Shown piece by piece: positions 51,330 through 60,271 of a stretch of 64,000 nucleotides of DNA; the first letter of the stretch is position 1, and each line of letters opens with the position of its first letter. Source of the DNA: Tetramitus jugosus (lineage: Eukaryota; Heterolobosea; Eutetramitea; Acrasida; Vahlkampfiidae); the NCBI GenBank assembly GCA_937625935.1, contig OW569379.1, positions 389,602 to 453,601 of the forward strand, given 5' to 3'. A model generated the notes under the pieces. That model had not been told where the DNA came from, did not search any database, and saw nothing but the letters and a program-made list of their open reading frames with translations. Position numbers and translations under genes: made by a program.

Positions 51330-52046
51330 TTACATAAACAGAAGCACAAATGTGACAACGGCGATAGAAGTTGTCGCCACAAAAGAGAGGCATGTGTAGA
51401 ATGTTGCAGCATCACTCGTCTCGGTGCGGCCCGATGAGTTAGCAGGCATCGACGATTGTGCACCACTGGAGTGTCCTGGAGCACTGGAAGAATGCACTGG
51501 TTGTTCAGCCAGGATCTCTTCGTCTGACTTTTCTTTTCCACACAGATTCTGTTCGATGCCTTCGTCTTTGGTCACGATGGAGAATGTGATCTGAATAGTG
51601 CTTGTGTCGTCAGGTGTAGTATTAGGAGAACTCTCGATGAGTTTGGTGGTGTTGATTTTGATGTACCATTCACACGAAATCGCCGGGAATGTGTAACTGC
51701 CAGCAGCACCACCGTAGCGCAGCTCCATAGATGTACCAGCTTCTACATCAGAAGGGACATATCGAGGTCGGATACTGACCTGAGCAAAAGGCACTGTTCT
51801 GGTGGTGACATTGCTTCTGCCGGCGTCAACAACAAGGAGACGACTTGAGTACATAAACACACCACGCCTCAGATATACGGCCTCAGCATGAATAGGAACT
51901 TTGATCTGAACCACTTCGTTGTATGGAAGCAGGGTGGGGCTGGCTGGATCGGTGCTCAGGACGTCATAGTCCATAACTGTGACGCAATGGGCAACAGAGA
52001 AGCAAAAGGCAACAACAAGAGCAAGGAGAAGGTATGAGTAACGCAT
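51330..52046 (-). CDS. Secreted or surface-anchored protein
   Basis: A 238-aa protein with a clear signal peptide (YLLLALVVAFCFSVAHC, about 4-21). An ectodomain of beta-rich character with two NTT/NVT glycosylation sites follows, then a Ser/Gly stalk (VHSSSAPGHSSG) and a C-terminal hydrophobic segment running to the last residue. The absence of a cytoplasmic tail suggests a GPI anchor. No known domain is recognised. The palindrome at 52085-52107 lies 39-61 bases before its ATG. It shares this upstream element with the secreted propeller gene at 54296-55552. Confidence 0.68.
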   Translation of the reverse strand: MRYSYLLLALVVAFCFSVAHCVTVMDYDVLSTDPASPTLLPYNEVVQIKVPIHAEAVYLRRGVFMYSSRLLVVDAGRSNVTTRTVPFAQVSIRPRYVPSDVEAGTSMELRYGGAAGSYTFPAISCEWYIKINTTKLIESSPNTTPDDTSTIQITFSIVTKDEGIEQNLCGKEKSDEEILAEQPVHSSSAPGHSSGAQSSMPANSSGRTETSDAATFYTCLSFVATTSIAVVTFVLLFM

Positions 52047-52356
52047 AAGTGTATTTGTGCAGGAGGTGTGTTTGTTTGTTTCTAGTGAGGGCCAAGTAGG
52101 CCCTCACAGACACCTCCCCGAAAGATTGAGAAACACCATTGTAGTGATTACCGATATTCCCGTTATTAGACCCACTAACGAATACAGAGGAGAAGAGGCC
52201 AGAGAATAGGTTCCAATTGTTTGCAGATCGTCCAACAACTTCTAGAGTACTGCCTATTAGTGTACATCTTATTGGATAGCTACTGTAAATCCTATCGTCT
52301 TTGATATGGAAGTTACCCAAGCCACTTACTTTTAGCGATGTTATTTTGGTTGTCAT
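51964..52356 (-). CDS. Doubtful ORF upstream of the surface-protein gene
   Basis: A 130-codon frame whose first 80 residues look coding (GLGNFHIKDDRIYSSYPIR, then WNLFSGLFSS). Its end runs through the palindrome and into the signal-peptide region of the next gene in another frame. It may be the remnant of an older gene. No family. Confidence 0.22.
   Translation of the reverse strand: MTTKITSLKVSGLGNFHIKDDRIYSSYPIRCTLIGSTLEVVGRSANNWNLFSGLFSSVFVSGSNNGNIGNHYNGVSQSFGEVSVRAYLALTRNKQTHLLHKYTYALLIPSPCSCCCLLLLCCPLRHSYGL
52085..52107. promoter_or_regulatory. 9-bp palindrome GTGAGGGCC-N5-GGCCCTCAC
   Basis: Perfect inverted repeat with an AAGTA spacer, 39-61 bases before the ATG at 52046. It is shared in part with the element at 55588-55606. 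Confidence 0.55.
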
Positions 52357-52443
52357 TGTGTTTTTTTTCTCTCTGGAAATTGTTTTGTTCAGGTCTTATT
52401 GTCGTTTATTAACGTATTGTTATTCCAACTTCTCCGACCAGAA

Positions 52444-53298
52444 ATGAACTGTCAGAACGAAACTTCCTTTTTGGAAGTATTGAAATGCGAGGGAACTAGG
52501 TGGCCCCTGCCACATGTCCTACTACCTTTTATTGCTATGCTCTATACAGGCAACATGTGGTTCGTCGTCGCCCTGGTGTATTTCTGGGAATCGTTTGAAG
52601 AGGCCATGTGGATGGAGTTACAGTCATATCGATTGCTGTTTCCTGGAACTCCCAACACCAGAGAATCTCGACTTAACAGCATCTTGTTAGACCCTTTATG
52701 TGGTTTCTTCGGAATAGCGTTGGGAATATGGTTGATGTATTTCTTGAAGTCACCTTTCTTCCAGTCTAGACTTGCAAGCAATCAGTACGTGAAGATAGAC
52801 CCTTACACGAGAGAGCTGAGGCTATATTCGCTTGACTGTGGTGGGATTAAGAAATATCTAACCAAGTATTCAATCTATACATGTAATGGTCGATGGTTTG
52901 TCAGGTATCTCTTGTTGTTTTGTGCAGTTTCCTGTACATTTGCGTTTTTAGATGAGAAGTCTGCTTATTTTAATGGAAACTATTTCGCTTTGATCATGGG
53001 GCCAGCGATTATCATGTCACACGCTTGGATGTTTTCACGAGATCGTTATGAGAGGTATGTGATATTTGGAGGAAAGTCTGATTCGCATTATTATCTCGTG
53101 CACGGGATGATTGCCTTGGTATTTGCATGGATTATTGGAACCCTTCTGGTTCTTAAGGTGGTTGTCAACGTAACGGGTACGGCGCCTGTCATCTTCGCGA
53201 TGTCTCTTGTCTTCGTGTTTTTGGCAGAAATGATAAAAATGCTATTCGAAGGAGAAAAACAACAACGGATGCCTGTGGTCAATCTATTAAAATCCTAG
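52444..53298 (+). CDS. Polytopic membrane protein of unknown function
   Basis: A 284-aa protein from the first ATG (MNCQNETSFLEVL). It has about six membrane helices. Two lie in the first 90 residues, around an ESFEEAMW segment. A DPLCGFFGIALG helix follows, and three helices lie in the C-terminal half. Short cytoplasmic loops carry basic residues. ESFE near a helix end and a conserved Asp before the third helix could be functional. I do not recognise the family. One N-glycosylation site (NET) lies at the start. Confidence 0.6.
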   Translation: MNCQNETSFLEVLKCEGTRWPLPHVLLPFIAMLYTGNMWFVVALVYFWESFEEAMWMELQSYRLLFPGTPNTRESRLNSILLDPLCGFFGIALGIWLMYFLKSPFFQSRLASNQYVKIDPYTRELRLYSLDCGGIKKYLTKYSIYTCNGRWFVRYLLLFCAVSCTFAFLDEKSAYFNGNYFALIMGPAIIMSHAWMFSRDRYERYVIFGGKSDSHYYLVHGMIALVFAWIIGTLLVLKVVVNVTGTAPVIFAMSLVFVFLAEMIKMLFEGEKQQRMPVVNLLKS

Positions 53299-53600
53299 TA
53301 GAGGGTAAATTGGTGGGAATCACAATTTTTTGTAATGACAAGAAAACAGATTGTGCAAACTTAAATTGCTGTCGTATGACTCACACTTGTAACTTTGATT
53401 TTTCTAGTAATTATGCCGTTCGGTAAAGCTTCTTCTTTGTTTCGTGATGACCCAACTTAAAACGTACTCATGCCTGGTTGTTGAACAATGATTTATGATT
53501 ATACATTACATTTATGATTATACAGAAGACAACAAGTACCCGTCAACATGCACGTTGTTCTGTTTTGCTTGAACACCCAAGACCAAAGGAGTACTTAACA
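53299..53600. other. Intergenic region
   Basis: Convergent gene ends. An imperfect direct repeat of ATTTATGATTATACA near 53491-53525 is visible. No gene is seen. Confidence 0.4.
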
Positions 53601-54005
53601 TTACAAATAAATTGCACCACCCACAGTACGAGAAAGGCCCTTGTGAATTAGTCTCTTGATTCTTCTGACGAGACCCTCATTTAGATCTCCGAAGAACATG
53701 AGGTTGTAGAGAAGGGATAGAATTTCCGGATCATAAAGCTGGACTTGGTCGGAGCCCTCTATAGCCTTGACAATAGTGTCTACAGTTGCAGTATCAACTT
53801 TGCTGACATTCTCATAAGTATCTCTGTTAGCACCAAGGATGCCACCTTGAACTCTCAAGTAAGTTCTATTGTAAAGAAACTGGAAAGTAATCTTTGTAAA
53901 TTACTCTCATGTATAAATGTACCATACACAGTTATTAGTTGCCTTCAAGTTTCTTTTTAATTTGAATTGAAAAACGGAGCCCGAACCCGCAAGTGCGTTG
54001 TTCAT
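53601..54005 (-). CDS. Small protein of unknown function, two exons
   Basis: Exon 1 is 54005-53928 and exon 2 is 53879-53601. The 48-base intron (GTATGG..TTCCAG) is phase 0 and the frame is open across it. The product is 118 aa: a Gly/Ser and Lys-rich start (MNNALAGSGSVFQFKLK), then a helical body (VDTATVDTIVKAIEG, PEILSLLYNLMFFGDL, LVRRIKRLIHKGL). It ends in GGAIYL. No membrane anchor or known domain. A weak resemblance to helical actin-complex subunits was not convincing. Confidence 0.5.
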
Positions 54006-54295
54006 GTCAAGGGAAGAAGAAGAGATCCATGATACTCGGAAGGTATTACCCTGAACACACAACGAAAAACCTCGAAACTCTTAAGGTTGTTGAAACAACT
54101 TGGACCCAAAAAAGGTTCAGTCATACTTTTTAGAGGTAGTTGGCAACTGTGACTGATCAGATTCTATATATTTAAACTTCAGAGAAGAAGAATTGAATAC
54201 ACATGTGTATTTACCCCCAGAAGCATTTGCTATGTTTAATTATTTATTACTCTAATAGTTCATCATGAAGTGAATAATAGTTGTTCATGTGTGCT

Positions 54296-55552
54296 CTATG
54301 ATATGATTCTACGTTTGGAGCATTTCATAAATGCACTTCGAGTATCACCACGACGGCCACAAGTGTAAAACTCGTTATTTTCTCGAGCAGCAAAATTACC
54401 AATCAAAGCACCACCAAAATATTCATCAATTGTTCCAATCAATTGTCCCTTTTGATCTGCTCTTACAAACTGAGTTTCCTTTTTCGTTGATGAAGTATAG
54501 GCAATGATGGGTGTATTAATGGATCCAATAGCACTCATAATATAGTAGGGTTTTTCCTTTTCATACTCTCTATACCATACCAGCTTCTTCTCCTTCATAC
54601 AGAACATGGCAGCACCCTTTTCAGAGCTGAGGTACAAGTGATTTCTGTCAATACTCTCAATCATTTGTATTTGTGCAGCAGCTGGCATTGGGTACCAATT
54701 GACATATTTGCCGTTGGTAGCATTCACTGCAATTAGTCCTACACCATTCTCTGATCTCAATTGATTCATACCTGCCAAATAGAGGAGTGATTTATCAGGT
54801 GAGATGAATCCTTTGAAACGCATGATCAAAAAATGTTGGGGTAATCCTTCGTTATTAGTGAACTTGGTGACTCCTGTTTTCACATTGATCATGCTGGTCT
54901 TGCCTGATCCAAAAGCCCATAATGAGGCATTTGCCGTATCTCCTTCCTCATCCATCATGACCACCGCATTCAAATTGGCCTTAGGCCCAGTGGAATAACT
55001 CCACATCAGGGTCTCTAATTGAGATCCGTCTGTTTTGAAGGCAGCAATAGTGTTGTAACGAGCAGGATCGTCAACAGTACTCACTATTGCGATCAACACT
55101 GATCCACCACATAATGAACTATCAATATACCCTTGACTAGCGAATTGATCAATTGTATAATCATATACACTTCCAGTCTCGAGATCCATATGATGCAGTA
55201 CAAAGTTTGGCAATATACCAGAGGTGTGACTATACCACATGGACTTGTGTGAAGGTAGGAATGTCATAGATTGACTATAACAAGGACTTTTAGAAGGAAT
55301 TTTGAATTCCTTTTTAACAGCTCCAGTTGTTCCATCCAATGCAACCACATGGAGATTTGTGCCAACATATAATAGATTGTCTCTGGTGTTCAGGTGAGTT
55401 TTCGTGTATCCGTCCAATGACATAACCTGTTCATTGTTCTCCCATATGGCTTGAACTGCGAATTCGCCATGTGCAGTACCACACATGAAGCAACTACTAC
55501 TCAGAATGAGTAGCAGTAGCAGTAACGGTAATTTTGTTGGTATTTGTTTCAT
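54296..55552 (-). CDS. Secreted PQQ-like beta-propeller protein
   Basis: A 418-aa protein with a signal peptide (KLPLLLLLLILSSSCFMC, about 8-25). The rest is a repeat series of beta-strand blades, with units like LLYVGTNLHVVALDGTTGAV, LIAVNATNGKYVNWYP and KLVWYREY. These match quinoprotein-like (PQQ/WD) propellers. No PQQ-binding or catalytic residues are evident. It is probably exported or in the secretory path. The palindrome-like element at 55588-55606 lies 36-54 bases before its ATG, with a TATAAATAG just beyond it. Confidence 0.75.
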   Translation of the reverse strand: MKQIPTKLPLLLLLLILSSSCFMCGTAHGEFAVQAIWENNEQVMSLDGYTKTHLNTRDNLLYVGTNLHVVALDGTTGAVKKEFKIPSKSPCYSQSMTFLPSHKSMWYSHTSGILPNFVLHHMDLETGSVYDYTIDQFASQGYIDSSLCGGSVLIAIVSTVDDPARYNTIAAFKTDGSQLETLMWSYSTGPKANLNAVVMMDEEGDTANASLWAFGSGKTSMINVKTGVTKFTNNEGLPQHFLIMRFKGFISPDKSLLYLAGMNQLRSENGVGLIAVNATNGKYVNWYPMPAAAQIQMIESIDRNHLYLSSEKGAAMFCMKEKKLVWYREYEKEKPYYIMSAIGSINTPIIAYTSSTKKETQFVRADQKGQLIGTIDEYFGGALIGNFAARENNEFYTCGRRGDTRSAFMKCSKRRIIS

Positions 55553-55587
55553 GGTGTGTGTGTGTTTCTGCTGTTATATTGGTTGAT

Positions 55588-55606
55588 GAGGGCCCAGTAG
55601 GCTCTA
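55588..55606. promoter_or_regulatory. GAGGGCC-CAGTA-GGCTCTA imperfect palindrome with TATA-like word
   Basis: On the coding (minus) strand it reads TATAAATAGAGCCTACTGGGCCCTC across 55612-55588. It matches the element at 52085-52107 over AATCTT..GRGAG..GRGCCTACTKGGCCCTCA. Confidence 0.5.
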
Positions 55607-56021
55607 TTTATAGCTCTCAGGAAGATTACGCGAATCCAGGATTATTGAATGGTCTAGATCCGGGCCCACCACACACGTGGCATCTCCGAAACTTTGTAAA
55701 GTTATGTTGGTGCTCCAATCACGTGCTGGCGTTCCAGAGAGATTCACGCACATCCACGAACACATAACGATGCACTTGCCCAAAGCACCCATGGCTTTAT
55801 TAGCTTCGTCCTGTGGAATATTATCAGTCCTTGCGAAAGTATCTGGTAATATTAGAAGGTAGTTGCGTCCTTGCGACGCTTAGGTCTCTATGGGACACCC
55901 CTTGTGCCATTATCGTCAATACCCAAAGTGGCCACAAAAGTTTGGAACAAAAAGGGCAGTCGGTTGAATTTGGATTCATGATGCGTTGGCAGAATTGTGT
56001 TTACAGACGGCTCGACAGCAT
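55607..56021. other. Region without a supported gene
   Basis: It contains a 62-codon minus-strand frame (55604-55792) with no convincing features, CACGTG-like words and GGGCCC at 55662. Otherwise nothing is seen. Confidence 0.35.
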
Positions 56022-56567
56022 TTATTGGATTGAAGGGTAACCGTTTCTTAAACCGTGCTTCGCTCTGAATGTTTCTTTGAGAAGATCATGAAATGTTGTC
56101 TTATCTTCTTTTTGATCCTCGATATCTGCTTCACGAAATCCCAGCTCTGCTACTTTAATTTTCATGAACCAACACGGCACAATTCTCCTCGATGAACCGC
56201 AATGACAAATAATCCTGAACTTCTTGGGATTTGGGGTCAGTTCGTTTTTTCTGATTCAGATCTTCCTCATTTCTTTGTTGTTTAACAATTCCTCGTATGA
56301 GCACATTATTGTAAGACATTTAGCCAATGAATATTGTGAATAACACTGAGAGAAGCATGTAGCTACTGTCTCCAGATCAACTACATGATCTACATGAGTA
56401 GTTTCGTCCAAAAAAAATATGGTGTCTGGATGACTCTCCTCTGTTTTTTTACGGAGGTTAACGTCCTTTCTGAAGGAGTGTGACTTGAGCAAGTTTTTGC
56501 ATGCCTTAGTTCGTCCTTCACGGATTGTTAAATCCCACGTGTCGTATTGGATGTTGTCTGCCTCCAT
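56022..56567 (-). pseudogene. Acidic hypothetical protein gene interrupted by one TGA
   Basis: From ATG 56567 (MEADNIQYDTWDLTIREG) the frame meets TGA at 56258-56256. It then continues in the same frame for 77 codons to TAA at 56022, including FRIICHCGSSRRIVPCWF and VAELGFREADIEDQKEDK. Total is 181 codons with a single internal stop. The second part contains CHC/C residues and an acidic-basic helix. No family recognised. This is either a pseudogene, a one-base error or readthrough. Confidence 0.5.
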
Positions 56568-56743
56568 TGTGTGATTAACGAACTAAGATCACCGCCTGAC
56601 GTGTGATGTTGTTGACCATTTTGGTTACCCCGCTTGGCAAAACAAACATGCCGACGAAAACAAATGTGTGAGGACCTTGATCAGCTTGTAATGAGTGCAG
56701 GACTCACGCAGGTGGAACCATTTTTTCTAACTAAACTAACACA

Positions 56744-57082
56744 ATGGAAGAACATGGTGTTGATGATGATTGTTTCTTTGGTTATGTTGAGAGAAATGAC
56801 GATTTGTACCTGGATGATGAAGACTCAGATGACGACAACGATATGGTTGAACAACCATCGGGGGATGCCACAGTAGAAGATGTGTTAGCTGGAATTGAGA
56901 TGTTGACCATTTCTGCAGCTGAAGGGATCGAGTACGTGGGCCAGAGTGCTTCTGCAGCACGTTTTAATGCATCTGCTCTGGAGGGGAATGTGTTTGATTC
57001 AGACAGCATTGGTCGGTTTGATGAGGAAGACTCGGACAGTGATAACCCCTCCTCGTCGATTAAGGCACTCCAACTCGGATGA
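56744..57082 (+). CDS. Small, very acidic protein
   Basis: A 112-aa protein rich in Asp, Glu and Ser (LDDEDSDDDNDMV, then EEDSDSDNPSSS). Composition suggests disorder and perhaps a nuclear or histone-binding role, which is inference. A different frame stays open past its stop (SDECSSDTPPNWLW), so the C-terminus may be frameshifted near the CCCC run at about 57047. Confidence 0.45.
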   Translation: MEEHGVDDDCFFGYVERNDDLYLDDEDSDDDNDMVEQPSGDATVEDVLAGIEMLTISAAEGIEYVGQSASAARFNASALEGNVFDSDSIGRFDEEDSDSDNPSSSIKALQLG

Positions 57083-57269
57083 ATGCTCGAGTGACACTCC
57101 TCCAAACTGGCTGTGGGTGAAGCGATTGACACCTGCACTCACACGTCGTAAGTGATAGGGCAAAAAAGTAAAGACACAATACAGGATATCGTTGTTCATT
57201 TTTTTTTGTATTGGTCATTTTTGGGCTAGCTGTCCAAAAAAAACAAGAAAACACTCAGCAATCTAAAAA

Positions 57270-58544
57270 ATGAATGTGAGCGACCTTATTGGCCATACTC
57301 TGTTGTTCTGTGACATTAGCCAAATAATGATCAATCGGCGAGTGTCAAAGCAGTGGCAAGCGATGTCCGTGGAGACATTAGAGCGTATTGTGCTTCAAGG
57401 AACCATAATCCATCGATTCAGAATCGACATGTCCGGTGATTACGTGGAAGTTGTTTTCGGGAATGGATTCAAGCAAGGCAATGCTCTTGTCTTCGCACCC
57501 CAACCAAACTTGATCACCTATATTTACGACAAAGATTCAGAGGGACTGGACACCCAGGAAATCGAATTGCACCCGGACAGCAAGTACCACTCTCTGTCAT
57601 TCTGTGGTGGTCGCCTCGGTGAACAAATAGATGCCATTGAATGTGATGATGGTGTGTCAAAACACAGCATCAGGTGCCACCAGAACAAACAATGCATTTT
57701 GGACTATGTGGCAAATCACACCATTGGATATTGGAACAAGAAAGTGGTGTTTGTTCGGCTTGCAATCTCCTTGTCTAAAATCTTTACAAATCTTTCACCA
57801 GGGGAACCAATCCATTCCGTCCCACCTTTGAAAGAAAGTAACTTGTATCCAGCAGCACAAATCAAACACCTCATCGATGCTGTTCCAGGGGCCAAGGAGA
57901 GTGAGTGCTTGGAAATGATTGTGAGTGGCAAGCAAAATATCGAAGAGAAACTTGCCAAGAGGACAGCCAGATGGAACACGTTCATTGACAATGTTCGTGG
58001 TCTATTGGTGACCCACGGATTGGAAACAACTACCAACATTGAAGCATGTGAACTGTACGACAAATACCGACTATCCCAATACAACAACGAAGAATCCTTC
58101 ATGGAACAAGTGATTCAGCCAGTGATCACGGAAAGAGAGGAGCAGCAGAGAACACAAGAATTGTCACAATATCTCAAACAACAAGGTTTAGAGTTCAGAA
58201 CTGATTCAGAGATGTGCAGGCGCTGGGTCAAGAATGCCACCATAAAAACAATGGAGCAAATTGGCTGGATTATGAGAGACGCCAAACACCTTTACACAAA
58301 GACCGACTACCCCGAAAGGATTGGCAAAGAGATTGAAAAAAGAAAACGACTCAGTTCCGATGATAGAGAACTATTCTTTATCGTTAAGAAGAGATGCAAG
58401 CTCGAAGCCCTGTCAGCAATGGACGATTCTTTCTCGAAACGGCTTGCACAACGAGTGAAGCACAATGACGAGTGGTACGACTTTGAAAACGAAACTTATA
58501 GCAGTAGCGAGTACGAATACGAATCAGATAGCGATGACGAATAA
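57270..58544 (+). CDS. F-box-like protein with acidic tail
   Basis: A 424-aa protein. Residues 1-40 look like a degenerate F-box (LIGHTLLFCDISQIMINRRVSKQW). A mixed beta domain follows (about 45-170), then a mostly helical region (190-390). The tail is acidic and Ser/Tyr-rich (YSSSEYEYESDSDDE). It would be a ubiquitin-ligase adaptor if the F-box is functional. The stop overlaps AATAAA. It lies just upstream of the tract-flanked block. Confidence 0.5.
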   Translation: MNVSDLIGHTLLFCDISQIMINRRVSKQWQAMSVETLERIVLQGTIIHRFRIDMSGDYVEVVFGNGFKQGNALVFAPQPNLITYIYDKDSEGLDTQEIELHPDSKYHSLSFCGGRLGEQIDAIECDDGVSKHSIRCHQNKQCILDYVANHTIGYWNKKVVFVRLAISLSKIFTNLSPGEPIHSVPPLKESNLYPAAQIKHLIDAVPGAKESECLEMIVSGKQNIEEKLAKRTARWNTFIDNVRGLLVTHGLETTTNIEACELYDKYRLSQYNNEESFMEQVIQPVITEREEQQRTQELSQYLKQQGLEFRTDSEMCRRWVKNATIKTMEQIGWIMRDAKHLYTKTDYPERIGKEIEKRKRLSSDDRELFFIVKKRCKLEALSAMDDSFSKRLAQRVKHNDEWYDFENETYSSSEYEYESDSDDE

Positions 58545-58599
58545 ATCAACCAATTTGCAATGCCTCATGTTTCAAACTTTTGTCAAACAGTTGTTGTCA

Positions 58600-58614
58600 C
58601 CAAACCCAAACCCA
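58600..58614 (-). repeat. Interstitial telomere-like tract (CCCAAA orientation)
   Basis: Reads CCAAACCCAAACCCA on the plus strand, the reverse orientation to the chromosome-end telomere. It lies 23 bases before the ATG of the gene at 58637. Confidence 0.75.
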
Positions 58615-58636
58615 CTTTATCAAAATTGTTATTGTC

Positions 58637-60265
58637 ATGATCCCCCTGAGTGAAGATGTTATCAATCACCACGTCGTGCCCTGCCTCGGTCTTGCTGAGC
58701 AGTGCTGTTTGCACCAAGCACTCCCACTGCAGACCAAAGGACCCCTTCTTCAAAGCACAAGGGCATTGGCCCATCAATTACTGGCGGTTGTTCAACCCGG
58801 AAAGGATTGGTCATGGGTCACCTCCTTTATCGATCCTCATGTGCTCAACTGTAGCAGCCTAGAGCTTGCTTGTCAGAGAGGCAACTTGGACGTGGTTCAA
58901 TGGGTCAAGTCATTTCTCATTGTAGGAGACGTCCATGTTCTGGAGCTCATCAAGCACAGCAGTCGAATCATTGCAGAGTGGCTCTTGGACCATCACACTT
59001 TCGAATCAGACAAGAAAATGTTTCGTGCAAAGATTGCATTTGCGATTGCCCAGGAAGATATGACACTGTTGGACGACATGCTGAGCAGGAGTGACTTTCG
59101 ACCGAGCACAAAAATGTTGGAGAAAGCGATACGACTTGGCAAAGCAAAAAGTGTGCAATGGCTGCTGGATAAAAAGCAGAGACCCAACTCGGTTTGTTGG
59201 CGATGGTCATGTGAGTTTCCATGCTGGGATGTCCTCAAGTGTTTGTCCAGGGTGTCGAAAATTGGTTGGCGAGCGAGTGAGCTGCTTCGTGTTTGCGATA
59301 CTGGTGATCCAGATCTGATTCGCTTCGTGTTTCGTTCCATGTTGCCACGAATGCAAAGATGGGGATCGATCAATGGCAAACTGTTTCTGTTGCTTGCCGC
59401 CAAACATGCAACTGTGGTGCTCGATTGTTTGAAAGAAGCAGGCATGAACATGATCATTCATCGATTGAGATACAACGACATTCATCAGCCCTCGGTTGTG
59501 AAATGGTTTTCCATTCATTTGAACGAAAAACCAGAGAATGTTCGCCTTTTCTGTGGTCATTACACAGTGGATTCCATTAAACAGGAAAGACTGGAAGCAA
59601 TTCGTCAGTTATTGCAGTCGGTTGTTAGTGGTGGAGACTGGACCCTTCTCGATTGGATGAAAACAATAGTCGATAGCACCTTCATAGAACAGCGCATCAG
59701 AACCAGCCGTTGTGTGCAGAGCCTACGATGGCTAATGAAAGAACAGGTGGATCCAGACATGACAGAGGACGGAGGCTTGACCCGTGTCTTTTTGAATTGG
59801 CTCGGACCACTTGTATCGCAGTACTTTGTCGGGTGCTGGTTTCTTCAAGAGCAATGCAAAAAGTTGGATCTTGACTTGCTATTGGAGTGGTTCGTTGCAG
59901 TAAAGATTTGCTTCTGGAAAGATCAAGGCCTCATAACGTTGCTCGCGAGCGGCCAGTTAAACAAATTTCTGGACTGGTTGGAACAACAAAAGAGGATTGA
60001 TATGGTCGAGATCTATAACGAAGCATTGTCGGTGGGCAACGAATCCATTGTGAAACGCTATTCACCCACGAGGGCATTTCCCCGATTATTCTCATGGGAA
60101 AGGCGTGACTTGTTGCGATCGGGCAACATGAATCTGATTCGGTGGGTGCATGATCACTTTGTGTTGGGATCGGATCCAGAGATGAGAACTGACAATGTGC
60201 TTGTCAACCAGTGGATCGTGACTCACCTCGGACAAGACAAAACCGGTTCTCGCTCAGAACAATAA
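58637..60265 (+). CDS. F-box/ankyrin-like repeat protein
   Basis: A 542-aa protein from the first in-frame ATG (MIPLSEDVINHHVVPCLG). The N-terminus resembles an F-box (PLSEDVINHHVVPCL). Irregular ankyrin-like helical pairs follow, with recurring LA/AIR..GN..VV/SVQWL units (LACQRGNLDVVQWV, AIRLGKAKSVQWLL, LLRSGNMNLIRWV). Such proteins are often large lineage-specific families in protists and serve as ubiquitin-ligase adaptors. No membrane segment. The stop overlaps AATAAA. It is convergent with the broken gene after it, with only six bases between their stops. Confidence 0.6.
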   Translation: MIPLSEDVINHHVVPCLGLAEQCCLHQALPLQTKGPLLQSTRALAHQLLAVVQPGKDWSWVTSFIDPHVLNCSSLELACQRGNLDVVQWVKSFLIVGDVHVLELIKHSSRIIAEWLLDHHTFESDKKMFRAKIAFAIAQEDMTLLDDMLSRSDFRPSTKMLEKAIRLGKAKSVQWLLDKKQRPNSVCWRWSCEFPCWDVLKCLSRVSKIGWRASELLRVCDTGDPDLIRFVFRSMLPRMQRWGSINGKLFLLLAAKHATVVLDCLKEAGMNMIIHRLRYNDIHQPSVVKWFSIHLNEKPENVRLFCGHYTVDSIKQERLEAIRQLLQSVVSGGDWTLLDWMKTIVDSTFIEQRIRTSRCVQSLRWLMKEQVDPDMTEDGGLTRVFLNWLGPLVSQYFVGCWFLQEQCKKLDLDLLLEWFVAVKICFWKDQGLITLLASGQLNKFLDWLEQQKRIDMVEIYNEALSVGNESIVKRYSPTRAFPRLFSWERRDLLRSGNMNLIRWVHDHFVLGSDPEMRTDNVLVNQWIVTHLGQDKTGSRSEQ

Positions 60266-60271
60266 ACGACT

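Noticed and set aside
53601-53858. Assignment as the Arp2/3 subunit ARPC5
   Set aside because: Only a vague helical pattern matched; the conserved KYIYKGFE and terminal motifs are missing.
53955-53990. tRNA-like T-arm (GGTTCGGGC) followed by a T-run on the minus strand
   Set aside because: The T-stem does not pair, no D or anticodon arm fits upstream, and the sequence reads as coding exon 1 of the 53601-54005 gene.
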